Numbered from the stretch's first letter, positions 17,082 through 25,855 are shown. The stretch: 64,000 bases of DNA from JBPYFK01 sp051984675 (GCA_051984675.1 JBPYFK010000163.1:23361-87360); one strand, 5' to 3'. Numbers and translations: made by a program. The notes: generated from the letters alone by a model not told the origin.

Positions 17082-18890
17082 CTAGCAACGATCTCGCAAC
17101 TCGCGGATCTGCCCGAGCAGCTGTTCGATCTTCTCCTGCCCTGCCTTGGCCTCGGTCAACCGGCCGTTGACCAGGTGCAGGTGGTTCCGGCGCTCAGCGG
17201 CGTCCATCTTCAGCGCGCTGTCCACCTCGCGCAGCTCACCGTCGATGGCATCGATCCGCTTCTGCAGCGCGTCGTCCAGGGCCAGCGACAGCTGCTGCTC
17301 GGCGCCGATGTGCTGCTCGGACACCAACTGGTCCAGGGTCGACCTCGCCTCCGCGATCGCATCACTGAGCCACTGCTTCATGTGCTGCTTGTCCGCGGCG
17401 TGCTTGCGGGTGCGGGCCATCCACCAGCCGGCCCCCAGGCCGATCGCGATCGTGACAGGCAACACGATCGGGTTCAGCGCGGCCAGCCCGCCACCTGTCA
17501 GTGGCAACAACGCTGCCCGACCCAGGCCGAGCCCGCCGGACATGCCCATGACCACCAGCAGCTTGTCTTCCGAGGTGGCGGGGCGCCGTTCCGGTGGCCG
17601 CAGCGCGATCGGGGTCCGGGAGCCGCGTGCGACCTGCGACCGGATCACGGCCAGCTCCTCGGCGGAGAACAGCTCCGCTAGTGCCTCGTCAGTCACCCGG
17701 GACAGCCGGGTGGACAGCGCCGCCGCCACCCGCGACGACAGCATCCGCAGGCCCGCGTCCACCTGCTGCGGCAGCTGCGCGAGTTCGGCACGGTCGACGG
17801 TGTCGATCGCGGACCGGAACCAGTTCTGCACCTCGCGGACCTCGCGGGTGACCTCGTGGCTGGATTCGACCCGGGCGCGCTGGATCTCGCCGCGCAGCTT
17901 CACCTGCCAGCCCTTGGTCGACGAGCGCCGCTGCGTCGTGAGTTCCTCGCGGCGCTCCCGCAACTTCTCGGCCTCGTCCTCACCGCTGGTCAGGGCCCGC
18001 TTCTCGGACTCCAGACCGACGATCAGCTCACCGAGCACAGTGGACAGTGCGCGCAGCGTGTTGGCTTCCCCGAGCATCGCTGACCGGCCAGTGACCAGCT
18101 GCTCCAGCATGGTCCTCAGCTCGTCGATCCCGGACCTCTCGCGCAGCATTCCCGCGGCGTTCGAGGTCTGCGTCCCCAGCTCGTACAGCCGGGGTGACAC
18201 CGGATGCAGCGGCACGTCCGCGAACCGGGGCGCGTGTTCACGCAGCAGCGCCCGGTTCCGCTCCAGCACCTCTCGCCAGCCACGGTGCTGGTCAGTCTTG
18301 GTCAGCGCGAACACGACGGTCTCGACCCGGTCCGCGACCTTGTGCAGGAAACTCAGCTCGCCCTGGGTGAGCGGCGCGGACGCGTCTATGACGAAAAGCA
18401 GCACGGTCGCCGCGTTCGCCGCCTCCACTGCCACTTCTCCGTGCACGGATGCCAGCCCACCGACACCTGGAGTGTCCACAATGGTCATGTTCACCAGCGC
18501 CTCGAGCGGCGCGTCCACCTGGACGTAGCGCGGCGCGACGGCGTCTTCCCACTGCGTGAGCTGGTCCCATGCGAACGGCACCAGCTCCTCGTCACCGGGG
18601 TAACACGCAGAGCATGCCCACTCCTCGGCATGCTGGAACAGCAGGTAGCTGGCAGTCGCTACCGAGGCATCCACAGGGGACAGTCCTGGCCGCCGCAGCA
18701 GTGCGTTGACCAGGGAACTCTTGCCGCGGTTCGTTTCCCCGACAACGACCACGCTGGGCACCTTGGGGCGTGCGCCGCGAACCTGTTCCACCCAATCGCC
18801 CGCTGCGGGGTCCGCCTCACGCACCAGCGCGGACAGCCTGTCCCTGGTCTGCTTGACCAGCTGGGGCAACGGTGTCGTCAACCCTGGCAC
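17082..18890 (-). CDS. Dynamin-like GTPase with C-terminal membrane segment (IniC/DynB type)
   Basis: 602 aa from GTG 18890, which overlaps the end of the GrpE-like gene by 13 nt; TTG 18881 is an alternative. GTPase motifs: P-loop G-E-T-N-R-G-K-S-S (51-59), switch II V-D-T-P-G-V-G-G, and the T-K-T-D guanine-specificity motif. A long helical stalk follows, then a hydrophobic hairpin (G-M-S-G-G-L-G-L-G ... V-L-P-V-T-I-A-I-G-L-G) and a C-terminal coiled-coil. Bacterial dynamin-like proteins remodel or protect the membrane; actinobacterial IniA/IniC and DynA/DynB act as pairs, as this arrangement suggests. Confidence 0.85.
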   Translation of the reverse strand: MPGLTTPLPQLVKQTRDRLSALVREADPAAGDWVEQVRGARPKVPSVVVVGETNRGKSSLVNALLRRPGLSPVDASVATASYLLFQHAEEWACSACYPGDEELVPFAWDQLTQWEDAVAPRYVQVDAPLEALVNMTIVDTPGVGGLASVHGEVAVEAANAATVLLFVIDASAPLTQGELSFLHKVADRVETVVFALTKTDQHRGWREVLERNRALLREHAPRFADVPLHPVSPRLYELGTQTSNAAGMLRERSGIDELRTMLEQLVTGRSAMLGEANTLRALSTVLGELIVGLESEKRALTSGEDEAEKLRERREELTTQRRSSTKGWQVKLRGEIQRARVESSHEVTREVREVQNWFRSAIDTVDRAELAQLPQQVDAGLRMLSSRVAAALSTRLSRVTDEALAELFSAEELAVIRSQVARGSRTPIALRPPERRPATSEDKLLVVMGMSGGLGLGRAALLPLTGGGLAALNPIVLPVTIAIGLGAGWWMARTRKHAADKQHMKQWLSDAIAEARSTLDQLVSEQHIGAEQQLSLALDDALQKRIDAIDGELREVDSALKMDAAERRNHLHLVNGRLTEAKAGQEKIEQLLGQIRELRDRC

Positions 18891-19333
18891 CCACTCACCG
18901 AGGGACGTGGTACTCGCGGTCCGACTCCACTCGCGGTGGGGACCTGCTGCGGTCGGACCTGCGGTGACCGGACGTGTTGTGATCTGACCTGTTGTGATCT
19001 GACCTGTTGTGATCTGATCTGGTATACCGTAACGATCGGTGCCCGCAGAACCCGGTCGCGGTCGGCGAACCCGACCACCTCGGTCTCCGCGATCAACCCG
19101 TCCAGCTCGGGATCGTCGGTGGTCACGATTCCCCCGGCCTCGTGCCGGGCCGGGTCGAACCACTCACCGTCCGGCCGCACGGCCCACACGCCACATCCGC
19201 GCAGCCCCTCGGTCAGGCGCTCGGTCACGCCCGCGCTGCGCGCCCGGTCCATGGCGTACACGCAGAGCTCGATCAGTCGCGCCCGCTCGGCGAGCGCCGC
19301 GCGCAACTCCTCGGGGCTTTCGCTACCGGCCAT
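18878..19333 (-). CDS. GrpE-like nucleotide exchange factor domain protein
   Basis: 151 aa from ATG 19333, with GGAG 5 nt upstream. Residues ~50-100 match the GrpE beta-domain pattern: W-F-D-P-A-R-H-E-A-G-G-I-V, then E-T-E-V-V-G-F-A-D-R-D-R-V-L-R-A-P-I-V-T-V. A short helical N-terminus replaces the long GrpE coiled-coil. GrpE releases ADP from Hsp70 (DnaK). The ~50-residue tail is a repetitive R-S-Q-Q-V run with no GrpE equivalent. It sits between two dynamin-like genes and overlaps the downstream one. No Hsp70 gene is in the operon. The assignment rests on the beta-domain pattern. Confidence 0.68.
   Translation of the reverse strand: MAGSESPEELRAALAERARLIELCVYAMDRARSAGVTERLTEGLRGCGVWAVRPDGEWFDPARHEAGGIVTTDDPELDGLIAETEVVGFADRDRVLRAPIVTVYQIRSQQVRSQQVRSQHVRSPQVRPQQVPTASGVGPRVPRPSVSGCQG
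18941..19015. repeat. 15-bp minisatellite in the 3' end of the GrpE-like gene
   Basis: Five head-to-tail 15-bp units: two degenerate (18941-18955, 18956-18970) and three nearly identical (18971-18985, 18986-19000, 19001-19015; the last two are exact copies). They encode the R-S-Q-Q-V pentapeptides. Confidence 0.85.
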
Positions 19334-19458
19334 CGACACTCCACACAACCCCGCAACATCCCAAAACGTCGCCCTCTAAAGTGCTTTCGACGCGCGGGCA
19401 ACGGCCACGGTTCCCACTTCCCTGGACGTGTTCGCGCCGTGTTTTCGCTGCGGAACGG

Positions 19459-21006
19459 TCAGCTGCTCTTCAGCTGTTGCCAGAGCAGGAAGTACGCGCG
19501 ATGCACAACGTGCGCGACCCGGCTCTGCGCGGGTGTCGCGCCGAACGAGGCGAACGAGCGCCACCAGCCCGCGCGCTCCAGCGCATACGCCGTCTGGTCC
19601 GCTTTCGACCGCTGGGCCAGTCCGAGCTGCTCCCCGACATCGGCCGTACTCCCGACCCGCAGCACCTCGCTGACCAGGTCCTCCGGCAGCTCCACGGCGC
19701 CGGCCGCGACCAGTGTCAACGCCTCCAGCAGGCGTAGCTGGTGCGCCTCCGGCTTGGCCAGCAGCACCTCGATCGCGTCATGCACTCGCTGCCGCTCGCC
19801 ATCATCGCCGGACGCGTGCGCCAACGCCGTCACCGACGCCAAGGCGGCAGCGGCCTTGATCCCATCAGCGCGCGCCCGGAACGCGGAGCTCAACCGCTCG
19901 GTGACCTCGGCCAGCCCAGAGGCGTCGAGCAGCCTTCGGCGCAGCGCCCCAGCGGTGATCTCCGGCTCGGCGTCGATCTCCTCCAACGCTCGCCCGATCC
20001 CGTGCAGGTCCAGCCGCTCCAGCAGTTGGGCACGCACCTCAGCCGGAACAGCGCACTCCCAGCTGGTGAACAAGTCGGCCGACAGCAGCATGGTCGACCT
20101 GGCCTCGCTGTCCAATTCGGACAGTTGGCGGAGCGCGTCCGCCTCGGTGACGGTGAAACCGCCGGTCTCGGCGGTCTCCGCGAGCAGCCCGATCACCGGC
20201 AACACGTCCGCCACTCGTGGTGTGAGCTGCTCCCACTGCTTGCGCGCGAGCAGCGTCGCGGCTTTCCACACGTCGCCGCCCGCGCCATCCACCGAATCGG
20301 GCACGATCGTGTCGGCCTTGTTCAGCACCGCGATCGCGTTCACCGGGCCGGCTTCCCGGCTCGCGGTCGCAGCGCTGAACGCTGCCAGTGCCTGCTGGTC
20401 GTCCGCGCGCACCGCCTGCGTCACGACGTAGAGCACCGCTTCGGCCCCCGCGATCGCGTCGCGCGACACCGGATCAAGTTCGCCGAGACCTTCGCCGCCG
20501 TCGTGGGCACCGAGCACCTGTTCGGTACGGGCGGCGGACTCGGCGTCCAGCGAGCCCAGGCCCGGAGTGTCGATCACCGTGAGATCTCGCAACACGGCGT
20601 TCGTGAGGTATGCCTCCAAGTGCGAGACGTCCTGGAAATCCACGCCCAGCTCAGCGGGGATCGACCCATCGGCGTCGAACGGCACGGCCTGCTTCGAACC
20701 GTCGCGGAACACCACCTCGACCCGGTCCACCGTGCCGTACTGGAAACGGGTCACCAGCCTGGTGCACTCGCCCACCTCGGTGGGTGCCACCCGCCGGCCG
20801 ATCAGCGCGTTCACAAGGGTCGACTTCCCGGACTTGATCCGGCCGGCAACGGCCACCTGCAATGGCGCCGACAACCGGCGCAGCACATCGGCGAATCCGG
20901 CCGCCGTCGCTTCGGAAACCCGCGGCCGAAGGCCGAGACACAGCTGTGCCACTGCAGCGGAGAGCGGCCCGGGCCACTGGTCGTGCTCGGAGGCCGTACT
21001 CACCAT
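19459..21006 (-). CDS. Dynamin-like GTPase (IniA/DynA type)
   Basis: 515 aa. P-loop G-R-I-K-S-G-K-S-T (55-63), an E-C-T-R-L-V-T switch I-like threonine, V-I-D-T-P-G-L-G-S (switch II) and L-N-K-A-D (guanine specificity) identify a dynamin-family G domain. The C-terminal half is helical, without an obvious membrane hairpin, so it may act as the soluble partner of the next dynamin. First gene of the three-gene minus-strand operon, 125 bp upstream of the GrpE-like gene. Confidence 0.85.
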   Translation of the reverse strand: MVSTASEHDQWPGPLSAAVAQLCLGLRPRVSEATAAGFADVLRRLSAPLQVAVAGRIKSGKSTLVNALIGRRVAPTEVGECTRLVTRFQYGTVDRVEVVFRDGSKQAVPFDADGSIPAELGVDFQDVSHLEAYLTNAVLRDLTVIDTPGLGSLDAESAARTEQVLGAHDGGEGLGELDPVSRDAIAGAEAVLYVVTQAVRADDQQALAAFSAATASREAGPVNAIAVLNKADTIVPDSVDGAGGDVWKAATLLARKQWEQLTPRVADVLPVIGLLAETAETGGFTVTEADALRQLSELDSEARSTMLLSADLFTSWECAVPAEVRAQLLERLDLHGIGRALEEIDAEPEITAGALRRRLLDASGLAEVTERLSSAFRARADGIKAAAALASVTALAHASGDDGERQRVHDAIEVLLAKPEAHQLRLLEALTLVAAGAVELPEDLVSEVLRVGSTADVGEQLGLAQRSKADQTAYALERAGWWRSFASFGATPAQSRVAHVVHRAYFLLWQQLKSS

Positions 21007-21227
21007 GCCCTCGCTTCAGCGCTTGTGCGTACCGCGCGCTCGCTCCTGTTCCGTTCGCAACATCCTGCCACGCCACCGCGGCGGCGCAGGCGCTGCGAAA
21101 TGCGACCCGTGGGGACGGTGTGCCGCCCACGCGTGATCGTGAAAGATCGCACGCCTGGCTGGTTTACGGCACCGATCGCGGCACGTAATCATGTGCTTGC
21201 ACAGCGTTTCCACCGTGGAGGTACGCG

Positions 21228-21695
21228 ATGCAGCCGGGGCCAGACGGCATGACCGCTTATGTCGTGTTCCTTGTCATCGGAGTGGCAGTGGTGTTCATGG
21301 ACGGGTGGCTCATCCGGCGTAGCGGTGAGACTTACCTGGAAGAGGTGTATCCCGACCCGAGAGTCGCCGAGTCCGTGAACCGGTTGATCACCGTGCTCTT
21401 TCACCTCGCCGTGCTGGGTGTTCTGGCGCTGATCTCGACCGTCGACATCACTGGTCGCAACAGCGTGGAGACCGTCGTCGCGCGGCTGGGTGTGATGCTG
21501 CTGGTCATGGCCGTGGCGCACGGCATCACGATGTGGGTGTTCGCCCGGATGCGCACACGGCACGGCGAGCTCCTGCTCCACAGCGAACTCGCGGCGCGCA
21601 GCAAGGCGCGCTACGGCTACGGCTACGGGTACGACGGCGACGAGCAGTCAACGCGCGTGCCTCCGGAGCTCCCGCACCCGGAGCGAGAACCGTGA
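21228..21695 (+). CDS. Small multi-span membrane protein
   Basis: 155 aa. GGAGGT (21216-21221) with 6-nt spacing fixes ATG 21228. Three hydrophobic helices are visible (residues ~8-27, 61-80, 92-110). The C-terminus is hydrophilic and includes a Y-G-Y-G-Y-G-Y run before an acidic/Pro-rich end. No catalytic motif. It is divergent from the dynamin operon. Function unknown; other possibilities cannot be separated from sequence alone. Confidence 0.75.
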   Translation: MQPGPDGMTAYVVFLVIGVAVVFMDGWLIRRSGETYLEEVYPDPRVAESVNRLITVLFHLAVLGVLALISTVDITGRNSVETVVARLGVMLLVMAVAHGITMWVFARMRTRHGELLLHSELAARSKARYGYGYGYDGDEQSTRVPPELPHPEREP

Positions 21696-21732
21696 CACGT
21701 GTTCGGTGGCGGCATCACCGGCGAATTGCGGC

Positions 21733-21738
21733 TAACCT
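21733..21738 (+). promoter_or_regulatory. Predicted -10 of a leaderless promoter (HAD gene)
   Basis: TAACCT fits TANNNT and ends 6 nt before ATG 21745. No Shine-Dalgarno is present, and no good -35 was seen. Confidence 0.45.
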
Positions 21739-21744
21739 GCGTAA

Positions 21745-22542
21745 ATGAGCGCAGCAGCCTGGCAACCCCGTCTTGTCGCCCTCGACGTGGACGGAACGGT
21801 TTTCAATCCCGACACGCAGTCCATCTCCCCGCGTGTCAGGGAGGCTGTACGCAGGGTGACCGACGCGGGCAGCCAGCTGGTCCTCGCCACCGGTCGGAGC
21901 ATGCTCGGCACCTTGCCCGTACTGGCCGAGCTCGACCTGCACAGCGGCATGGCGCTGTGCTCGAACGGGGCGGTCCGGCTCGACGCGAGTGCCCGCGAAG
22001 CGGTGGCCGTGGAGACGTTCGATCCCGCGCCGGTGCACCGCAAGCTCGCCGGCCTCCTGCCCGGCGCCCTGTTCGCCGCCGAGCACGTCGGCACCCGCAC
22101 CCTGGTGACCTCGCCATTTCCACCGGACAAGCTCCACGGCCCGCAGCAGCTCGCCACCATCGAGGAGCTTGTCGGCCGCCCGGTCCCCCGGCTGATCGCG
22201 AACTGGGCCGGGCACCCGCCAGCCGAACTCAGTCGCGTGATGGAAGGCGTGTGGTTGCTCGGCGCGACCTACACCGTTGATCACTACGAGCCGTGGGTCA
22301 CGGTGGTTCCAGACGGTGTGACGAAGGGCGCCGCGCTGGAGAAGCTCCGCACCGAACTGGGCATCCCCATCGAGGACACCCTCGCCATCGGCGACGGCGA
22401 CAACGACCTGCAGATGCTGGAGTGGGCCGCGCACGGCATCGCGATGGGACAGTCCCCGGCCAGCGTGCGGGCGGCGGCGGACGAGACGACCGCGACCGTG
22501 GATGCCGACGGCGTCGCCGTGGCTCTGCGGAAGTGGTTCTAG
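21745..22542 (+). CDS. Cof-type HAD-superfamily phosphatase
   Basis: 265 aa. HAD motif I A-L-D-V-D-G-T-V-F lies at residues 12-20 (nucleophile Asp and acid/base Asp). Motif II is V-L-A-T-G-R-S. The Lys motif is in the G-V-T-K-G-A-A-L-E-K-L segment, and motif IV is I-G-D-G-D-N-D-L-Q-M-L. The C2-type cap and length fit the Cof/YbjI sugar-phosphate or nucleotide phosphatase group. Cytoplasmic; substrate unknown. Probably monocistronic, with a weak hairpin after the stop. Confidence 0.9.
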   Translation: MSAAAWQPRLVALDVDGTVFNPDTQSISPRVREAVRRVTDAGSQLVLATGRSMLGTLPVLAELDLHSGMALCSNGAVRLDASAREAVAVETFDPAPVHRKLAGLLPGALFAAEHVGTRTLVTSPFPPDKLHGPQQLATIEELVGRPVPRLIANWAGHPPAELSRVMEGVWLLGATYTVDHYEPWVTVVPDGVTKGAALEKLRTELGIPIEDTLAIGDGDNDLQMLEWAAHGIAMGQSPASVRAAADETTATVDADGVAVALRKWF

Positions 22543-22567
22543 CGTTGACCCACCGGATCGCCCGCCT

Positions 22568-22592
22568 GTTGATCTCGGAAAGCTAGATCAAC
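22568..22592 (+). terminator. Weak hairpin after the HAD gene
   Basis: GTTGATCT (22568-22575) pairs with AGATCAAC (22585-22592) across a 9-nt loop and is followed by an A-rich stretch. A short stem, but well placed. Confidence 0.45.
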
Positions 22593-23158
22593 AAAAGCAA
22601 ATCCGCTGGTGAGAATCGATGTCGCCGACTGTTACCCCTCCCGGCCGAGAGCCTGATCACGTCGATCGATAGGATTCACGACAAGATCGCCGGAGATCGA
22701 GATCGACCTATATCGAAGAGCACACCCGCCGTCGCAGGTACCGCGTATGCGGCTCGTTCAGGGTGAATTCAGCCCGGAGGGCTACCGCGGTCCACAGACG
22801 ACCGACTGCACTAGCGCTCGGGGGCGCGTAGCGGTCGGAACGGGGGAAGGGCCCGGGCTGTCATTCGGGGGATGGCCCGGGTCCTGTGCTTGTCCCGGTC
22901 ATCCGTGTCGGCCTTCCGCCCGCGCCGTCGCTGGCAGCGGGACGTCGCCCACGCGGGGATCGCGTCGCAACCCGCACGCCATTGCCCAGAAGTGAGTTTC
23001 CGCACAATAATGAGCAGGTTTGCATGTGTTTGGCGCCCGTCTCTGGTAATCGATAGGGAGAAGCTTTCGCCCCAATCAGCGTGGCTTGCGGGCATCGCCG
23101 CGGCGTCGCTGGTCGGCTACGGGCCGCGGCTGTAACCGATGAGGAATGGGGTGACCTT
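22593..23158. other. Intergenic region, relatively AT-rich
   Basis: About 565 bp with several GATC/ATCGAT-rich tracts (22660-22720). Overlapping open frames on both strands have no codon bias or ribosome sites, so no gene is called. Confidence 0.4.
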
Positions 23159-23734
23159 GTGCTGGAAGCCAGCCAAGACCCGAAACTTCCCACGCGCCGG
23201 GATCCGCTCAGCGGGCAAACGGACTCGGCTGACCTCAGGGTCGAAGCCCTTCCGGGCCTGGAATGGTCCCTTGCGGCCGAGACCGAGCCACCGAGCACCG
23301 AAGCGCATAGCCCGGAATCGTTGCGGACCGGGTGGGTTCACCGTGTCCCCGAAGAGCAGGTCCTCAACCTGTTCCGCAAGCTCAGCGCCACCGGTCAGCA
23401 CCTCCCGGCACCGTGGTGGCTGCCGGCACTCGACCGCGGGGAGCTGACCAGCAGGGCAGAGGCCTTCGCCATCGAGGACGAAGTCCACACGATCCTGCAC
23501 TCGCGCGCCGGGTGGGTGTTCGTGCCCTGGGTCGGCCCGAGCGAAACCGGCTACTGGGAGTACGACCCGCCTGGGCTTGCCATCGCACGGTTCCCGACCA
23601 CGGTCGTGCTGACCGACGAGCACCCGGGGTGGATCAGCGTCGTGCCAGCGCACCCTGACAACCCACCCCCGCCGGTCCCGCTCAAGGGACCGAGCGGGCT
23701 CACAGCGGCGCTGAACCAGATCGAAACCTGGTGA
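23159..23734 (+). CDS. Hypothetical protein upstream of trmB
   Basis: 191 aa from GTG 23159, preceded by GGGGTG; longer in-frame starts cannot be excluded. No signal peptide or membrane helix. The C-terminal half contains Trp/Pro-rich segments such as W-V-F-V-P-W-V-G-P and G-Y-W-E-Y-D-P-P-G, which suggest a compact beta fold. I recognise no family. It shares orientation with trmB but is separated by 83 bp with a separate predicted promoter. Confidence 0.6.
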   Translation: MLEASQDPKLPTRRDPLSGQTDSADLRVEALPGLEWSLAAETEPPSTEAHSPESLRTGWVHRVPEEQVLNLFRKLSATGQHLPAPWWLPALDRGELTSRAEAFAIEDEVHTILHSRAGWVFVPWVGPSETGYWEYDPPGLAIARFPTTVVLTDEHPGWISVVPAHPDNPPPPVPLKGPSGLTAALNQIETW

Positions 23735-23817
23735 TCGTGCTGGCTCACTGATCGTGCTGGGCTCCCAGCGAACGCGGACGGCGGGCACGGCCGGAGCGTT
23801 TGCGATACTGGGTTCCC

Positions 23818-24531
23818 GTGAAGGCCTCTGACCAGCAGATCCCGTACCACCGGACCGTCGTCAGCTACGTCCAGCGCGGGGAGCGCATGACGACCGGGCA
23901 GCAGCGCGCGTGGGATCGACGCTGGCCCGAACTTGGACGCGACATCGCCGGGCTCCCCGAGGGGTCATTGGACCTGGACACGTGGTTCGGGCGCACCGCC
24001 CCCACGGTGCTGGAGATCGGCTCGGGCATGGGGGAGACAACGGCGCAGCTCGCCGCTGCCGAACCCGAGGTCAACTACCTCGCGGTCGAGGTGTACAAGC
24101 CGGGGCTCGCCCAGCTGCTGCTGCGCGTCGAGGCGTTGGAACTGGAGAACCTGAGGCTGCTCCGCGGTGACGCGACGGTGCTGCTGCGGGAGCACCTGGA
24201 GCCAGACTCGCTGGCCGGGGTGCGCGTCTTCTTTCCCGACCCGTGGCCAAAGAAGCGGCACCACAAGCGCCGGCTGGTCCAGCCCCACGTCGTGGCCCTG
24301 CTGGCGTCACGGATGCGGCCCGGCGCGGTACTGCACATGGCCACGGACTGGCAGGACTACGCGGAGCAGATGCTGGCGGCGTGCGAAGCGGAGCCAGCGT
24401 TGCGCAACACGCACGCGGACCAGTCCGGCGGCTGGGCGCCCCGACCGGAGTGGCGCCCGGTCACGAAGTTCGAGCAGCGTGCCCACGAGGAGGGGCGGGA
24501 TGTGCACGACCTGATGTTCCAGCGGGTCTGA
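23818..24531 (+). CDS. trmB: tRNA (guanine-N7-)-methyltransferase
   Basis: 237 aa from GTG 23818. The upstream start is preferred over ATG 23887 because the R-T-V-V-S-Y-V segment before it belongs to the conserved family N-terminus. SAM-binding motif I is E-I-G-S-G-M-G-E-T-T. The TrmB hallmark F-F-P-D-P-W-P-K-K-R-H-H-K-R-R is intact. T-K-F-E-Q-R-A closes the catalytic site. It forms m7G46 in tRNA variable loops using SAM. A GATACT element 8 nt before the start and the lack of a ribosome site suggest a leaderless mRNA. Confidence 0.96.
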   Translation: MKASDQQIPYHRTVVSYVQRGERMTTGQQRAWDRRWPELGRDIAGLPEGSLDLDTWFGRTAPTVLEIGSGMGETTAQLAAAEPEVNYLAVEVYKPGLAQLLLRVEALELENLRLLRGDATVLLREHLEPDSLAGVRVFFPDPWPKKRHHKRRLVQPHVVALLASRMRPGAVLHMATDWQDYAEQMLAACEAEPALRNTHADQSGGWAPRPEWRPVTKFEQRAHEEGRDVHDLMFQRV

Positions 24532-24629
24532 CGCTCAGTCTCGGGATCGATCATCACTCGAATGGTCTATCAATGCTTCTCGCTGGCATCCCGATAGGGA
24601 ATAACGACGAGTACATAAGAGCACGATCG

Positions 24630-24646
24630 AGTGAAAAAACTTCACT
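24630..24646. other. Short inverted repeat between trmB and the NOS-like gene
   Basis: AGTGAA-AAAAC-TTCACT is a perfect 6-bp dyad in AT-rich DNA, about 100 nt after the trmB stop and 60 nt before the NOS-like start. It could be an operator or a weak terminator. Confidence 0.35.
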
Positions 24647-24692
24647 ACAAAGATTCGGCTCGCGGGAGTGCCGCGTGATCGGGCGGGCGAGC

Positions 24693-24698
24693 TACGTT
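24693..24698 (+). promoter_or_regulatory. Predicted -10 of a leaderless promoter (NOS-like gene)
   Basis: TACGTT (TANNNT form) ends 8 nt before GTG 24707; no Shine-Dalgarno. Confidence 0.45.
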
Positions 24699-24706
24699 AC
24701 CGCACC

Positions 24707-25855
24707 GTGACCGCTATCTCTGACGAAGCAATCCGGTTACAGCAGGAGTCCGGGAAATCCGACAGTTCACGCACCAGCGGTGCTGACGCTGGCGTGGACG
24801 TCATGGCGGCAGAGGAATTCATTCGCGCCTTCCACGACACCCACCCCGGCGTCGGCTCCCTCCGTGAGCGGCTCGCACAGGTCCGTGCCGAAATCGCCGA
24901 CACCGGTACCTACCGGCACACCGACAAGGAACTCGCGTATGGGGCACGGGTCGCCCTCCGCGACAGCGGATGGTGCACCAGTGGCGTCCCCTGGCGACGG
25001 CTCAAGGTGCGCGACCTGCGCGGACTGCGCAATGGCTCGGCCGTGGCCAAGGAATGCTTCGAGCATCTTCGGCAGGCCACCAACGGTGGCCGAATCCAGC
25101 CGCTGATCACGGTCTTCGCGCCTGACACTCCCCAGACGCCCGGGCCGCGCATCTGGAACGAGCAGGTCGTCCGCTACGCCGGGTACGAATCCCCAGACGG
25201 TGCGGTCATGGGCGACCGCCGGTACGTCGGATTCACCACGGCCGTCCGCCGCCGGGGATGGATCCCACCCACCCGACGTAGTCGGTTCGACCACCTGCCA
25301 CTGGTGACCGAAACCGCCCACGAAGGAGTGCAGCTTTTCGACGTCCCGCGAGACGTCATCCAAGAGGTTCCCCTCGAACATCCCGATCTTCCCTGGTTCG
25401 GCGAACTGGGCCTGCGCTGGCACACGGTTCCCCTGATCAGCAATATGCAGTTGGTCATCGGCGGAATCCGGTATCCGGCCGCGCCCTTCAACACGTGGTT
25501 CGTCGGCGCGGAAATCGGCACCCGCGGCTTGGCCGACGAAAACGCCTACGGCGCTGCTCGTGAAGTCGCGGGACGTCTGGGAATGGACACCTCCAGTGAG
25601 CGAAGCCTCTGGCGGGACCGCGCGATCGTGGAGATCAACCGAGCGGTGCTGTTCTCGTTCGACTCCGCCCGGATCACGGTGACCGATCACCACGCCGAAG
25701 CCCAGCACCGGCTGGCCTGGCTTCGCTCCGGCTGGCGAAGCGGCTCGGCCCGACCCGCGTTTTCGGTGAGCAAAGCAGCCACGCAACGCGCGCGGCACGG
25801 TACGCCGGTCTGTTTCACGGCCACAGCGGAGCTTCCCTCGGTAGGGGCCAGCTAA
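24707..25855 (+). CDS. Divergent nitric oxide synthase oxygenase
   Basis: 382 aa. From about residue 40 to the D-H-H at 327-329 it aligns with the NOS heme domain: C90 as heme ligand, Q-A-T-N-G-G-R-I, V-R-Y-A-G-Y-E-S-P-D-G, E-H-P-D-L-P-W-F-G-E-L-G-L-R-W, S-N-M-Q-L-V-I-G-G and N-T-W-F-V-G-A-E-I-G-T-R with E269 as the expected substrate Glu. Ile244 is in place of mammalian Val, as in bacterial NOS. Odd features: the heme-stacking Trp six residues before the Cys is Leu84, the C-x-G-R motif is C-T-S-G, and the last 53 residues do not resemble the normal pterin-side C-terminus. Like other bacterial NOS it has no reductase domain. Activity is uncertain. Confidence 0.85.
   Translation: MTAISDEAIRLQQESGKSDSSRTSGADAGVDVMAAEEFIRAFHDTHPGVGSLRERLAQVRAEIADTGTYRHTDKELAYGARVALRDSGWCTSGVPWRRLKVRDLRGLRNGSAVAKECFEHLRQATNGGRIQPLITVFAPDTPQTPGPRIWNEQVVRYAGYESPDGAVMGDRRYVGFTTAVRRRGWIPPTRRSRFDHLPLVTETAHEGVQLFDVPRDVIQEVPLEHPDLPWFGELGLRWHTVPLISNMQLVIGGIRYPAAPFNTWFVGAEIGTRGLADENAYGAAREVAGRLGMDTSSERSLWRDRAIVEINRAVLFSFDSARITVTDHHAEAQHRLAWLRSGWRSGSARPAFSVSKAATQRARHGTPVCFTATAELPSVGAS

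Noticed and set aside
18941..19015. CRISPR-like array
   Set aside because: Contiguous 15-bp units without spacers, inside a coding region.
19164..19348. N-terminal extension of the downstream dynamin upstream of 18890
   Set aside because: It would overlap most of the GrpE-like gene and consist of low-complexity residues from the repeat; GTG 18890 is the simplest start.
22861..23298. Minus-strand frame overlapping the region before trmB
   Set aside because: Overlaps the better-supported plus-strand hypothetical gene; no motif or ribosome site.
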